A stretch of 64,000 nt of DNA from Chimonanthus salicifolius (Eukaryota; Streptophyta; Magnoliopsida; Laurales; Calycanthaceae): NCBI GenBank assembly GCA_013350335.1, contig CM023532.1, positions 35,527,708 to 35,591,707 of the forward strand, written 5' to 3'. Below the pieces are notes generated by a model. The model was not told the DNA's origin and searched no databases. It saw only the letters and a list, made by a program, of their open reading frames with translations. Positions 23,687-35,639 of this stretch are shown here, piece after piece; positions within the stretch are counted from its first letter, which is position 1; the number at the start of each line of letters is the position of its first letter. The position numbers and the translations under genes are program-made.

Positions 23687-25542
23687 GGCTTGTTGGGCTT
23701 TCCTTACTCTGTTTTCCTACTTTCTTTCTTCCTTGTTAGTGGGGAAGAAAGAACGGGAATAGAGATGGAGAGAATACTATTGTTTGACTTGGAAATGAGG
23801 GAACAGGGGACATAAATTCCCAGCACAAGAAGTCTCGTGAGAGAGCAAATGCATGGTGGGTCTATCATGTTTTCTACACAACTGTTTGGCCACCTCCTTT
23901 AGAATCTTCAATGAGCAGCTTCAGTGAGTACACAGTTTTAACAATCAAGTTAGCACATTTATCATGATTTGAGTCCGAACTAATTAAGTGAGATGGATAT
24001 AAATTTCATAGATGATATAATTTAAAGAAAACTCCTCGATCTGATCACTACGCCAGTGTGAGATAGACTATGAAAATCAATAGCTTGTATCAATCGAATT
24101 TTAAAAATTTTAAATCACAAAGTTAAAATGATCAGTTAAGACTCAAATTGTACACATCTAATGTCTTCATTATTTTACATATTTCACTATAAAAATCCAT
24201 TTTAATCTTTAAAGAGTAATATCTTTAATATATAGACTAGAGAAATCTACCTATTTATTTTCATCTTCAATGGGCTTTACATCAGGAGAGCCTTTCTCGT
24301 GTGCTTCATAGAGTACGACTTTTTTTCTTTTTTTTTTTCAATTTTTTCTTCTTGATAGGTCATATCAGACGGTGGAACTCACAATTTAAAGAATATAAAA
24401 GATTTTTATGTTAAGATCGAAAAATGGAAAAAAAAAAAAAAAGAGTAGAACCCATTATTTAAATATGAAAAAGTATTTATATTTTTTAGTGTATGAAAAA
24501 AAAAAAAAAAACTTCTATACAGTAAATAGGCGATGGCATGGAAATGGTCTGTGAAAGGTGAGTGGCCAAAGTTAAAAGATGTGGCACTTTCCAAATTAGT
24601 GCTAAGATACTTATTTTAATTAAAATTAATCAGTGGTTCAATTGTGGTCATGTGTTACAGACGTGAGATCCAAATAATTGATCCAAGGGGTCGTACTTTG
24701 AATGAGACACAGCCAAAAATTCAAGTGGCAGTCTGGCTGACATACATTTAGCCAAAAAATCAACTGGCAGTGTGGCAGAAATGAGTGGTCTTTACCATTT
24801 AAGAAGACTTTCTAGCATATTGGAAAAAGTTAATTTGAGGCTTGAGACTTTGTGTGCAAAGGAAATTCAATCAATGGCTTTCACTTAACCTTAGTTGGAA
24901 TCTAATATGCATTGTGTCAATACATATTGGTCAGAATTTTTACCTCATGTTATGGTTGAGACACAATGTATTAGACATTTTTTTTACCTCCGCTCTCCAA
25001 TTATGTGTGCATTTGGATGAGAGATAAATTTTATAGGGGTTATTTGAGGTTACTCTTGACCTAGGGTTATCGTGGATATTATAAATATCCCTTACTTAGA
25101 ATAGATTTTTAAAAGTGGAAGCCCTACCTCTCAGTTACCAAAGAAGGATAAATCCCCCATCCAAAGGTATATATATGTATAAGTCTATTGTAAATGATAT
25201 TGTTAAAAGTTAAAATTTCATTGATTTAAAATCACTTTTCTAATTTCATTTATGTATTTCATTATATCACAACTTATATTATCAATCATTCTACTATTTA
25301 TCATGTTTTTTAATTTATTTTTTCTTATTTTTAATGAATCTGCTATTTCTTATTTGAAGCAATTACACAACACAAATTTGACCCTTAATAATGTAATTAA
25401 GTTTAAATTGATTTATTCAACAATTAAGTTGAATTAGGTGAATTCAAACTTCAAAATATTCAACTGGTGACATTTTCTATTGGAACAAGATGGTACAAGG
25501 CAAACCCATCTCATTTCAAAACCAAACAATGATATATTGATA
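23687..25542. other. 5' flank of the coiled-coil gene and intergenic DNA
   Basis: The sequence just above 23686 must contain the minus-strand promoter; no unambiguous TATA box was assigned. The rest is AT-rich with A and T homopolymers (24310-24510). Similarity to copy B resumes near 24945. Confidence 0.5.
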
Positions 25543-25860
25543 GGGTAGTGATCTTCCCACAAACATTTTGTGTAACGAGATACGGATTTTAGGGTATTAC
25601 CCATTTTACCCTTCTACTGTCGTACGAAAGCATTTTAAAAAAATTAAATGATCCGATCAGTGATCCGATTTCATTGATCCGATTTGATGTATATGAAAAA
25701 ACAGTCTCACTTAGATAAATTTCAGTGAGTCGGTTAAGGAGTCGATTTATACCGCAGTGGAAGGTTCAGTGATCCGGCGAGCCGATTCGAAGGGCAAAAT
25801 GGATAATACTGTAAAACCCATTTCAAGTTACACAAAATGTCTGTGGGAGGATCGCTACCC
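25543..25860. mobile_element. MITE, copy A (TIR about 36 bp)
   Basis: The left end GGGTAGTGATCTTCCCACA is matched by the complement of the right end, GGGTAGCGATCCTCCCACA, continuing through ACATTTTGTGTAAC. Flanks are TATTGATA (25535-25542) and TATTAATA (25861-25868); the duplicate at 44188 keeps TATTGATA on both sides. The 8-bp TSD suggests hAT. The open frame running through it is not a gene. Confidence 0.85.
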
Positions 25861-27118
25861 TATTAATATTATATTTAAGTTGGCATATTATCGTTATGTT
25901 GAATTTCGTAGTCACCTGATGTATGTGGCTTGTGGGGAACTACGTGCATTTAGAGTTTTATCCAATATATTTGTACTTGAGAAGACTCAGGGGTTTTAGA
26001 TTTCTTTGTTACAAAAAAATGAATAAAAAGAAAAAATGTGGAGCTCTACTGTTAGCGCGGGCATAATGCAAAGTCAGATCTTGTTCGGGATTTTTGGAAG
26101 AGAAATTTGAAGGATTCTCTTAAAGGAACGTGTGAGAGTGACTGATACATAAAAGGAGGAATATAAAATATTTTGACGAAGGAGAGATCTATTATAATCC
26201 ATGTTATTAATTATTTAATATAATTCAATGATATCACCGCTTTAAATTAAACAATTAAAAATATGGTGTTTAATGCAAATGATGTTGCAGATCATTGAGG
26301 TTGTTAATAACCCATTAAAACACTTAAATCCATCCTTTTATGTTAATGGGATCTATTGACTTACCAAGATGTTATTGTTATTTTAAAAAGAAAGTGTTAA
26401 ATAATTTAAATTAGATGAATATTGAGTTTTTTAACATACAATGCTAGAATTCAAATAAGTCCATGTTACACATATGATTCATGATAAAATTAAATAGAAA
26501 AATAAAACTCAAAATGCAGTCCATCTTATACGATGAAATTTATCTTTTGACACATTAGATATGCTAAATGAGTACGGAATTTAGGATCTAAGTATCCATC
26601 TAATCAAGTTTGATTGTCACCTAGTCATTTCAATTGTTATTAGAGCTCCATAGTTTTAGGGTCATACACTAAACTTGTTAAATTCAATGTTGAAGATCAC
26701 TCAGTGTCTGATATGGTTCACAATTCGTAGAAGTAAAGGGTGTGAAGGGTTTAGATTGATGTGACTTAATGCAGACATACCACTAAAATATACTCTATCA
26801 TGGATGTTTATTTGTTATTGTGATTATACTCTACATAATAATAAGGTTAAAAATTTCAACTGAGCAATTGTAAATGTTTATTTCTTTATTATGATTATAC
26901 TCCACATTATAATGAGGTTAACTTTTTTTTTTTAATAACATTGATGTCTCTACTCCACATTAGAGATGAGACCTCATGTACTAAATAATTCTAGTAGAAG
27001 TCAACCCAAAATCTTTAATCTAATTGTAGAAGCTTAGATCAAATGAAGTACTCGTAAAATTAACAATTTGACTTGAGCAAACTGTAGATTTGTCCTTTGG
27101 CCCCAGTTTTGGTGCATG
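25861..27118. other. Intergenic part of block 1 copy A, no gene seen
   Basis: Closely matched at 44492-45749. It has frequent stops in all frames and no RNA gene signals. Confidence 0.6.
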
Positions 27119-27480
27119 TGTTAGGACATGGGCTTTCATCTCAAAAGACTAGTTTGTTAGGTATAGTGACTCAAGTCCTTTATAAACTTCTAGACCTCCC
27201 TTTACACTTCCAATATGGGACTTGTTCGCAGCAGCCTCAACAATACTCCTCTCTAACAAAGCTCTCTGGCAGAGAGAGCGAAGCCGGCTATCCTGTTCTC
27301 TTGGAGAATCTCCTGAGTCCATATGAGGTAGCCTAAGACGTGGCTTTGATACCAATTGTTAGGAGCTGGGCTTCCATCCTAAAAGACTAGCATGTTAGGT
27401 GGAGTGACTCAAATCCTTTATAAACTTCTAGATCTCCCTTTATACTTTCAATGTGGAGCTTGTTTACACAGTATCTTTAA
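27119..27480 (-). mobile_element. TRIM element, copy A
   Basis: Two direct LTR-like repeats both begin TGTTAGGA: 27119-27242 (ending CCTCAACA) and from 27357 to about 27480 (right end eroded). On the minus strand TTGGTATCAAAGCC follows the inner LTR end, resembling an initiator-tRNA-Met primer site. It is related to, but distinct from, the TRIM at 14820. The same insertion is present at 45750-46107, so it predates the duplication. Confidence 0.75.
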
Positions 27481-28124
27481 GAGAGCGGTGGATCCAAAAT
27501 TCACTCTTAAGGCATACGACTTACAAGACCAACAATTCAAGATAACCAAACAATGTACCATGTGCATGTGCAGTGGAATGGGAATTGGAATTGAGAAATT
27601 AGATGGGTTGGAACTTGGACTATACATTCATGGATTCACATAATAGAGAGAGAGAGAAAAAAAAAAAGTTACGACATCGAAAGGACACCTCTGATGGGGC
27701 CTCTTTTGTCTGCCATCCAAGATTCTCTCACGAGTCATGGCTTAAATCACGAGACCCTGTAGTTGATGTTTGGGACTTGACCTTGAGAAAGAAAGAAGAT
27801 GATAATGACTTTGATTCTTGAACAAGACAATTGCAGCCTTGCTTGCAATTCATTTGATTCGATGGAGCACCTACTTCAGACTTGGCCCTCCTAAATTTCA
27901 TGCATGCCATCATTACTTTTTCTAAATCCATCAATTTATCAAAGAAAAACAGCTGCAATGATCTGATCATGGACCTAATTTGATTGAAGAAGTTTAGATT
28001 TGGGTCTTGATTTTGTGGTTCTTTAACTTAATCTAATCTCACTCAAGTTAAATATTAATTATTGCATCAACAATTTTTCTACTTCAATTTTAGTGCAAGT
28101 ATCACATTTTTTTTTACTAATCTA

Positions 28125-28300
28125 AGTATTTAGGTTTTTTGAAGCAATCGATTAATCTTCAGAATATGTGTGAGTATCCTTATCTATACATATTGGATAC
28201 TTCTACTAAGAGTGGTCTTTTGAGGTAAAATGAAAATCAAATTTAAGACTCTGAATTACTGAAGTGGGTTCTTTACCATCATTCCAACTCATTTGAGTTA
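28125..28300 (-). mobile_element. SINE-like repeat, family 1, copy A
   Basis: Matches 46760-46937 and other family-1 members (minus-strand GATGGTAAAGAACCC then TCAAATTTGATTTTCATTTTA). The pol III boxes are eroded. Confidence 0.4.
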
Positions 28301-30335
28301 ATAAATTATCACACTTGAAAGCTAAAGTTTTAGATTAATATTTTTTTTCCTGTTATTACAACTCAAAAGTACAACGCACTTTTCTATTTCATTTTACTTT
28401 TACGTTAAATTAGAGGTGTTTATGAACTAAGCTGTATTTTGAATTCTCCTTTATCTCAGTTCGAGCCTTTTTAAATATATAAAAGCCCAATTTATCTAAA
28501 ACCTATTGAGTTTTTTAAGATTAAAATGACTTCAAATTAATCATAAAAATATGAAGCTCGAGCTTGATCCTTTGAGGAGAGAGAGTATACCTTGATTTGT
28601 ATTGTCAGTTGTTGCCTCATTGGCAATGGAAAAGGGGTTTGGGAGAAAGGCAAAGTGAAATTAGAATTTATCAAGAGAAACGAGTTTTTAAAATAGTTAA
28701 AATGAATATTATATATATATTTCATGAGTGTGTACACTAATTTAACTAAATGAGTTTAAATTGGTCCTTTTCACTTATATCTCTCGATATACATAAATAA
28801 CAAATTTAGATTGCATTTAAGCCTAATAAAAAGTCCTATACAAAATTAACTTCAATTAGATCTAAAGAAATATAAATTTAGATTAAATCAAATTAATTCA
28901 ATTAGGTTAAAATTCTATTTCAATTCCAGACGGGGAAAATAAGATAAGAATATTACGTGGCACATTCTATTGATGTTGACTTGGGTTCTGACAAAGCACA
29001 TGACACCAATATATTCGGTGGGATTGCCGTTTTGTGGTGGAAGTCTCACAAAGAACGTGTAAGCGTTTCAACGTGCGGGACACATGTCTGCAGGGGTGGG
29101 TCAGTAAATTTTCAGTACTCCTTACGAAATCTGAGATGAGACAGCTACAGATCAACTTTTGTGAGCCTCGTACATGAAAATTTCTTCAATTCCTTGTCCT
29201 TAGCACCTTATTCTAAAGCTAGAAATTATGTGAAGTTTATGGATTGACAGTGGCCTTAAATTATGAAAAGGATCCAAAACATTGGAAAAAGAGGATCTCA
29301 TTTAAAAATATGGAAAAAAATAAAATATATATATTAGATTATAAAATTGGCTTATATTATAATGTGATAGAAATAATTTATAAAGAATAACTTACAAAAC
29401 TGTTTCTAGATAAAATCTAGAAGGGATTGATTTGACAGTAAAAAAGAAGAAGTCTTGAATTCGATTCACATTCGATGCCCCTTTTGACCACTCTATGGAC
29501 TAGTCAAATTAAAACGTCTTCTGTCCGATTACATGTGAGACGTCTGAACACTTTAGTCATAAAAAAATTGATTCTAGATAGATAAATTGTTGGCTTTGAA
29601 AGTAGTGATGATGACATGGATGTGAATAGCCAAATTGTTGGAGAAGAATGTGGGCCATGGTACAAAATCCTAAGCATTAAAAATTGTACTGCTTCATATA
29701 TATAAAAATTGTCATAGACATAACTTTTCATCTAAACTTCATATTTAAACAAGTAATTATTTTTAAAAAATATTTTCAGTTCAATTTAAAGTCTAGTTGT
29801 ATGCCGGATTGTGAAAATTGGATATTTTTTTTATTTTCTCAAAATAATTGTTTTATTAAAAATAAATAAAATATTGTCTTGATAAATGAGGAAAACCTCT
29901 TTTCTTCATTGAAATTTCTTTATCTCCTCTTTTATAAAATGAATTTTTTGGAAAAAGAAAGAAACATCTTATTCTTATATGAGACAGGAGAGACTTTCAT
30001 TTTCATACTCTTCATTTTTCATTATTTGAAAACTGACAAACAACCCATAATTAAATCTCAAACATTATAGAGGATGAAACTACAATTAGTCCGATGGACT
30101 TTTGCACGAGTCTTATGTGTGACTCATTTATTAATAAATTTAAATTATTCAAAATGTTATTTTCTTCTTTAAAATTACATCTAGTCTTGATTTATGTTTA
30201 TTTGCTGCATTCTCGCTATAAAATTTAATGTAATAATATTTATCTAATGATTTTATTTTGATCTTAAAATTAAAATTCCAAGATAACTGGTTGGCCCCAT
30301 TTTAGACACTTAGATATTCTCTTCGGTGTTCCATC

Positions 30336-30523
30336 TAGGGGTATAAATCTTGGCCGATATTGTGCATATCGGTCGAGATCTCACCGATATCCGCCGATAC
30401 ACATTTACACGGCCGATATTTGTCCAAAAAAATTTAGGTGAGAGAGAGATCTCAACCGATCCGAGATACCGAAATATCAGCCGAGATGCTGATATCTCGG
30501 TAAAAGTGATTTTTGTACCCCTG
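30336..30523. mobile_element. hAT-type MITE (188 bp), CGGCCGAT family
   Basis: Starts TAGGGGTATAAATCTTGG and ends GATTTTTGTACCCCTG. Flanks GTTCCATC (30328-30335) and AATCCATC (30524-30531) agree at 6 of 8 positions. Overlapping open frames on both strands reflect its palindromic nature, not genes. Confidence 0.65.
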
Positions 30524-30939
30524 AATCCATCCAATCATGTATATTAAATCTTAAAATGAGTTATAGAGTTTAACATAGCCCATTAGTGCAGCTGAGCTAT
30601 TCAACCCACGGGTAGAAAAATCGGCCGGGCCGAGATCCCGGCCGATTTTTCATATCGGCCAATATATCGGCCGAATTTTTTCTCTCTCCTACCCATTTTT
30701 TTTAAAAAAAAAAAATTCAAAAAAATTACAGTAAATGCAGATAATTATGGGCTTATTGAATATGTAATTTTTTCATAAAATATCGGACATTTACATCTTC
30801 TAATATATTTTTGAAGTTACAATAACAGGAAATTATATAATCAGTAATAAAATTGTGAAAATTATAAGGAAAAGGATATAAATGAGGAAAATTTGTAGAA
30901 ATAATTTCATAATTATTTTCTTAGTCAATGAGTGTTATT

Positions 30940-31500
30940 TTAAGTTAGGATATCCCTAGAGTGTGCCGAAAACACAGTATTTTACAAATAAGGGTAATCT
31001 AGGGTGTGCCGAAAACACATTTAGGAGAGTCAAAAGACCTTAAAGTCTTAAAGTATTTTTATCAAGTTATCGTAATTAGTCCGGATATTCAATTTGAGAA
31101 ATTTTGAAAATGCACAGTGATTAACAAATAACTTTAAAGTTTTAAAGGAGATTTTATTATTTAATACACTATGCACATTATTTTTTAAGCATCGTGTGTT
31201 TTCAAAATTTCTAAAATTGAATATCCGGACTAATTACGATAACTTGATAAATATACTTTAAGACTTCAAGGTCTTTTGACGCTCTTAAATGTGTTTTCAG
31301 CGTACCCTAGGAATACCCTTATTTGTAAAATACTGTGTTTTAAATATTTAAGAGTGTCAAAAGACTTTTAAGTCTTAAAGTATTTTTATCAGGTTATCGT
31401 AATTAGTCCGGATATTCATTTTGAGAAATTTTGGAAATACACGGTGCTTAAAAATTAACTTTAAAATTTTAAAGGAGATTTTATTATTTAATCACTATGA
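30940..31500. repeat. Foldback (long inverted repeat), copy 1
   Basis: Inverted arms carry the shared motif TATCCGGACTAATTACGATA and its complement, centred near 31150. A further direct copy follows to about 31500. The same motif pair recurs near 35155-35530, 43190-43530 and 62805-63530. It lies inside the hAT element. Confidence 0.75.
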
Positions 31501-31689
31501 ATGGATACCTGATAAATATAATATTAAATTATTACAATAAGATAAATAAAAGAAAATATTATAATTTTTACTTTCTATTTAAAACAAAATTTTATTACTT
31601 TCCTTTTAAAAGTAATTTTTTGAAAAAATATTAAGTTACACACGTGAGGTTTTTAGAAAGCTCAGGTGAGTGACTTGTGCACTTACAAA

Positions 31690-31806
31690 CCCAAATGCTC
31701 TGCTTTTTGATACCCTTCTTCTCTTTCCCTCTCTCTGTTAAACCCTAACTGCCGCCGCCGTCTGTATTTTTCTGATCAACGAAGAAGAAAAAGAAGAGAA
31801 AGGTAA
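31690..31806 (+). other. Captured 5' UTR-like fragment with splice donor
   Basis: A pyrimidine-rich leader (CTTCTTCTCTTTCCCTCTCT) is followed by a telo-box AAACCCTAA (31740-31748), a GCC repeat, a purine-rich GAAGAAGAAAAAGAAGAG and a consensus donor AAAG/GTAAGC. This is the typical look of the first, untranslated exon of a plant ribosomal-protein or similar gene. No matching coding exon lies downstream, so it is a fragment. The source gene cannot be named from sequence alone. Confidence 0.55.
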
Positions 31807-32429
31807 GCTGTAGCGATTTTTTTTCTTCAATCTTTTTTCCATATTTTTTTTTTTCTCTTTCTATTCTTTCTAGTCCGATATTTCTAAAAAAAAAGCTTTT
31901 TTTTTTTTAAAACAAACCAAAAACCGAATTATTATAATTCGGCCGATATGATGACCGAATTATCGGTCAGAAATTCGGTCATATCGGCCGAATTTTTTTT
32001 GTACGGCCGATACTATACGTATCGGCCGATATAAATCGGTCGTAAAAAAACCGATATACCCCTGATTCAACCTACGAGTCCGTTGAATTTCCCCCTTGCA
32101 TAAAAGGCAAATTGGGCAGTCCAATTGGAGTATTTGAGCCCTTTGAGATGGTCCATTTTGCAATATTTCATTAAATCTGAGTCAAAATCTTAATTTATAT
32201 CTCAGCCAATATCTCCGTAAATCTGAATTTTTTACCCCTAAACAGGGAAAAGTAAGATAAGAAATTACTTTGCAATTGGTGGTCTGCTCATGGGTTGTTT
32301 CTTCTTCTTTTTTTTTTCACTTCTCCAGCCCATCTTACTTTCTGGGCTTTACTTGTGGGCCTTTTATGTGTTTGCCTCAGTAGTTGGTGCTCCTGGCCTA
32401 TGATGTGGGTTATTTTGTTTGATTTGAAA

Positions 32430-32704
32430 GGGGTAAAAAAAAATGATAGACCCAAGATCTCGGCGTCTCGATCGAGATTTCGGGCCCACAAATATCGCCT
32501 GATATCTCAGTGGATATCGGGCGATATTTTTTTCACTTTCCCTCTCTCTTTTGCCAAATCTCGGCCATATCAACAGATATCGGTGAAATTTCGGTCATAT
32601 CGGCAGAGATCTCACATGTACGGCCAATACATCTCATATCGGCTGAAATATCTTGAGCGTCCAAAATCCGAGATATCTCGTATCGACTGAGATTTGGACC
32701 CCTA
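32430..32704. mobile_element. hAT-type MITE, CGGCCGAT family, inside LINE-like DNA
   Basis: Begins near AAGGGGTAAAAAAAAATG and ends GAGATTTGGACCCCTA, with GATATCTCGGCC-type internal repeats. Flanking 8-mers agree only weakly, so the exact ends are uncertain. Confidence 0.55.
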
Positions 32705-32905
32705 ATTGGACCAAGTGTTGTGGGCTTCTTGTGCCTTTTATCCACCTAGCCCGGATTGTGGGCTGCTTCAGCCTTCAGGTGAGGTCTGGTTTGGGTTGTG
32801 GGTCTTTCTTTTTCTCCTTTTCTCCTGGCCAAAATCTTGGGCTCCTTGTTTCGGGCCGATTGAAGGCACTTTTTATTTTTCTCCTCGTTTTTCTTCTTGC
32901 CTTAT

Positions 32906-32932
<27 letters not shown>
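32906..32932. repeat. (TA)n microsatellite
   Basis: An uninterrupted TA run of about 27 bp. Confidence 0.9.
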
Positions 32933-32936
<4 letters not shown>

Positions 32937-33390
32937 GAGATTCTCCTTTCTAAATGGAGGCCCTAATTAGATTTATTTGGGATTTTAATTTTTGGGGTCT
33001 CTGTCACCTTAATAAAAGGAGAATTTGTTACTCATTTTCGTGGTGTTTGGATGGCACCCTCGGGAGTTGGAAGTCTTGGTGTTTTCTCTCTTGTTAGTTT
33101 GGTGTTGAGCAGATGGGTTGCTAATTCTAGCAAATTGGGTGGTCTCTTGTGATTTTGGTGTATATGTTTAGGGTGGGGGTTATATTTTTTTCTCTTGCCC
33201 CTCTTTTTTCTGTTTGGTTTTCTTTGGGTCTTCGTGTCTGAGATCCATCGATGCCATCTTTGTATCTTTTTCTTATTCTTTTAATATATATTTATACTTG
33301 TTACCGCTAAAAAAAAAATACCAATCAATTCTTAAAAAAAATAGATTCTATCAAAATATGAGTTTAATAGGGCACAATAAACTACCCACA

Positions 33391-33545
33391 TGGGTGTAGC
33401 TCAGCTGGTTACCTCTCACCTCAGGAAGTGGGAGGTCACGGGTTCTCGAGCCCCTATGGCTTAACTTTGGTGTGCTTTAGGAGTAGAGGTCCACCCGTGG
33501 AGGTTTTACGCTGGGTATCATGCAGTTTCCTACACGTAAATTCAA
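33391..33545 (+). mobile_element. tRNA-derived SINE, family 2
   Basis: GGGTGTAGCTCAGCTGGTTA (box A TAGCTCAGCTGG) is followed by GGTCACGGGTTCTCGAGCCC (box B-like) 30-35 nt later. A non-tRNA body follows, shared with 59031-59170 (GCTTTAGGAG, CCGTGGAGGTTTTA, TACACGTAAAT). The tRNA part cannot form an intact acceptor stem and the tail is SINE-like, so it is not a tRNA gene. Confidence 0.75.
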
Positions 33546-34709
33546 AATCCAAGTAAACAAATGAATTTAGTGAATATAATAGTAATGATATTTTTTTAAA
33601 AAATAAATTATATTTAGTATTTGAATTGATTTAGAATGAGCTATATATCATAATCATCTCAGCGAATTAACGAATCATTATTAGGACTTCCAATTTCCGG
33701 ATTTCTCTTGTTTACTCCTTTGAACTCTTAAGATTCTTCAAAAAATTTACTATGGAGTTCAATTTTCCTGCTTCTTCTTCTTATTATTATTTTTAATCCT
33801 ATTTCGGTAAATCTATATTCATTTTTTTTACTAGCTACGAGCATTATTTAAAAACTTGAGAAAATTTAACGAGTCAGCTTTAATCTATTTAATTTGATAG
33901 AATTTTGAGTTGAATCAGTAAATGTTTTTTTTTTTTTTTTTCCTATTTTTATTAGAGTTTTCAAACGCTAAGAGGGACCATTTTGACTTGATACCATTTA
34001 CCTATCTGAAGAATAGTCCTAAAAATTGATGAGAACTATAAGATCAGATGAAATGTGTAAGAGATGACATGAATAATATATGTGTCAAATCATATTTCTA
34101 TTTGATCACTTTAGCTTTGTGATTTTAATATTTAAAAGTTGCAATGTTGTAAGCTATTGACTTTAGTAAGATATCACAAATCCACATGTTTAACTTGGGC
34201 TAAGCCCATCTCAACTCTTTTTGTGTAGTTAGGCCTTTATAATGAAAGGCTTAGGCCTGATTGAACGATAAATACCTCTGCTGGTTTAGTTCAGATAATG
34301 CCCACTTGCAGAGAACCAATTCAGTTAATAAATACAGCAGGAACGGACTGGGTTTAGGCCCAGACCAGCGAGTCTGAACCTGCACTGCAGACCCACTACA
34401 GGTTGGGTTCAGTCTGATTTGCTGCAGGTCCAAACAGTACATGTTTGGGTTCCCTACAAGCCTAGTTTCCAACGTTTTGGCTCAAAATTCAGTTAGTTTT
34501 GGCTTAAATCTGCTGTTTTTTCGGACCCAGTAACCACTGATTTAAACTGCAAACAGCAACTCAGAATAAGCGCTGAGTTGGCTCAACCCGGATCTTAAAA
34601 CAGATCTCAACAAGGTCGAGTTTCAACCGAATAACTTAGTAAAAAAAATCTCCTTAAACTTGATCATATAATGGAGTAATTATATAATTAATATATCCTT
34701 TTAAGTAAA

Positions 34710-34905
34710 CTATGAGAGATTGGTTTGGCTGGTCCGCTTTCACAAACTTTGTGAGAAATCTTGAGATCAGTCTCCTTCAACACAACAAAAGCTATTCTCT
34801 ATTGTTTTGTACCCAATATATGAAGATTGAGAGGTTTACGCATGCCTCAAGAATTAGTCGGATGAGAAACTTAAATACCTTCATTTTTTAATAAAAATAA
34901 ATAGA
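34710..34905 (+). mobile_element. SINE-like repeat, family 3, upstream of receptor kinase A
   Basis: TTGGTTTGGCTGGTCCGC (box A-like) and TCTTGAGATCAGTCTCC (box B-like) are followed by a tail containing TTGAGAGGTTTACGCATGCC. A related copy sits at 60630-60830, upstream of the orphan promoter. This suggests it belonged to an ancestral receptor-kinase upstream region. Confidence 0.5.
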
Positions 34906-35154
34906 AAGTAAAATGTTGAGTAACTTATATAGAATCCATTTCCATATGATGACCAAAAATGGAGATTTTTCCTTGTTTGCTAAGACCGTATTTCCTTCAT
35001 TTTCAATGAAAATAAAGATTTTGATGAGTATATTAATGTATGCATTTTAAATAAAGATTTTATTAGGTTATCGTAATTAGTCTGGATATTCAATTTGAGA
35101 AATTTTGAAAATACACAGTTCTTTTAAATTTTAAAGGAGATTTTATTATTTAAT

Positions 35155-35530
35155 ACACTATACATTACTGTAGCATGCATATGAAAGATAGACCCTTATT
35201 TTTTAAGCACTGTGTAATTTCAAAATTTCTCAAATTGAATATTCGGACTAATTACGATAACTTGATAAAAATACTTTAAGACTTTAACGTCTTTTGACAT
35301 TCCTAAATGTATTTACGGCACAGCCTAAGGATACCCTTATTTATAAAATATTGTATTTTAAGCATTTGGGATGGTCAAAAGACCTTGACGTGTTAAAGTA
35401 TTTTTATCAAGTTATCGTAATTAGTCCGGATATTCAATTTGAAAAATTTTGAAATTACACAGTGCTTAAAAAATAAGGGTCTATCTTTCATATGCTACAG
35501 TAATGCATAATATATTAAATAATAAAATCT
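35155..35530. repeat. Foldback (long inverted repeat), copy 2
   Basis: Arms of about 170 nt, with ACTGTAGCATGCATATGAAA on the left and its near-complement CTTTCATATGCTACAGTAAT on the right, pair around a centre near 35345. Each arm contains the TCCGGACTAATTACGATA motif. It ends about 375 bp before the start codon of receptor kinase A. Confidence 0.8.
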
Positions 35531-35639
35531 CGTACTGTACTGTGTATTTTCAAAATTTCTCAAATTGAATATCCGGACTAATTACGATAAGCTGATAAAT
35601 TTTTTATTTAATTTAAATTTTTTTAAAAATACACAGTGA

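Larger units (their letters stand above)
19912..29882. repeat. Segmental duplication block 1, copy A
   Basis: This segment aligns in the same orientation with 41255-48536. Similarity begins within the last codons of the coiled-coil gene and ends at AAATAAATAAAATATT. The main interruption is 21775-24945 in copy A (3.2 kb, including exon 1 of the coiled-coil gene), replaced in copy B by about 0.6 kb of foldback DNA (42935-43540). Shared landmarks are a solo LTR, a MITE at 25543, a TRIM at 27119 and a SINE at 28125, so all were present before duplication. Confidence 0.88.
30607..32064. mobile_element. 1.46-kb non-autonomous hAT element with captured host UTR
   Basis: Starts CACGGGTAGAAAAATCGG and ends CCGATATACCCCTG, with perfect 8-bp TSD ATTCAACC (30599-30606, 32065-32072). 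Terminal regions are CGGCCGATAT-rich like the short MITEs of this family. Inside are a foldback element (about 30940-31500) and a segment resembling the first exon of a plant housekeeping gene (about 31690-31802) that ends at a GTAAGC splice donor. No transposase reading frame is seen. The matching TSD argues that the whole composite moved as one unit, although later insertion of the inner parts is also possible. Confidence 0.72.
32240..33320 (+). mobile_element. 5'-truncated LINE-like 3' end
   Basis: T/G-rich DNA without stable coding ends with TTGTATCTTTTTCTTATTC, AATATATATTTATACTTGTTA and CCGCTAAAAAAAAA. This closely resembles plant L1-type LINE 3' tails. It is interrupted by a CGGCCGAT-family MITE (about 32430-32704) and a TA repeat (32906-32932). 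No reverse transcriptase motif is left and I did not find a TSD. Confidence 0.5.

Noticed and set aside
25757..25999. 80-codon open frame conserved in both duplicates (also 44388-44630)
   Set aside because: It overlaps the right half and TIR of a MITE with a clear 8-bp TSD; conservation is explained by the segmental duplication.
30310..30547. Overlapping open frames on both strands
   Set aside because: Produced by the palindromic CGGCCGAT interior of a 188-bp MITE.
32295..32970. Hydrophobic plus-strand frames of 86-131 codons
   Set aside because: They run through T-rich LINE-like DNA, a MITE and a TA repeat, without a domain or conserved start.
33391..33465. Possible tRNA gene (TAGCTCAGCTGG plus GGGTTCTCGAGCC)
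   Set aside because: No pairing acceptor stem, and the tail is shared with another repeat copy, so a SINE is the better call.
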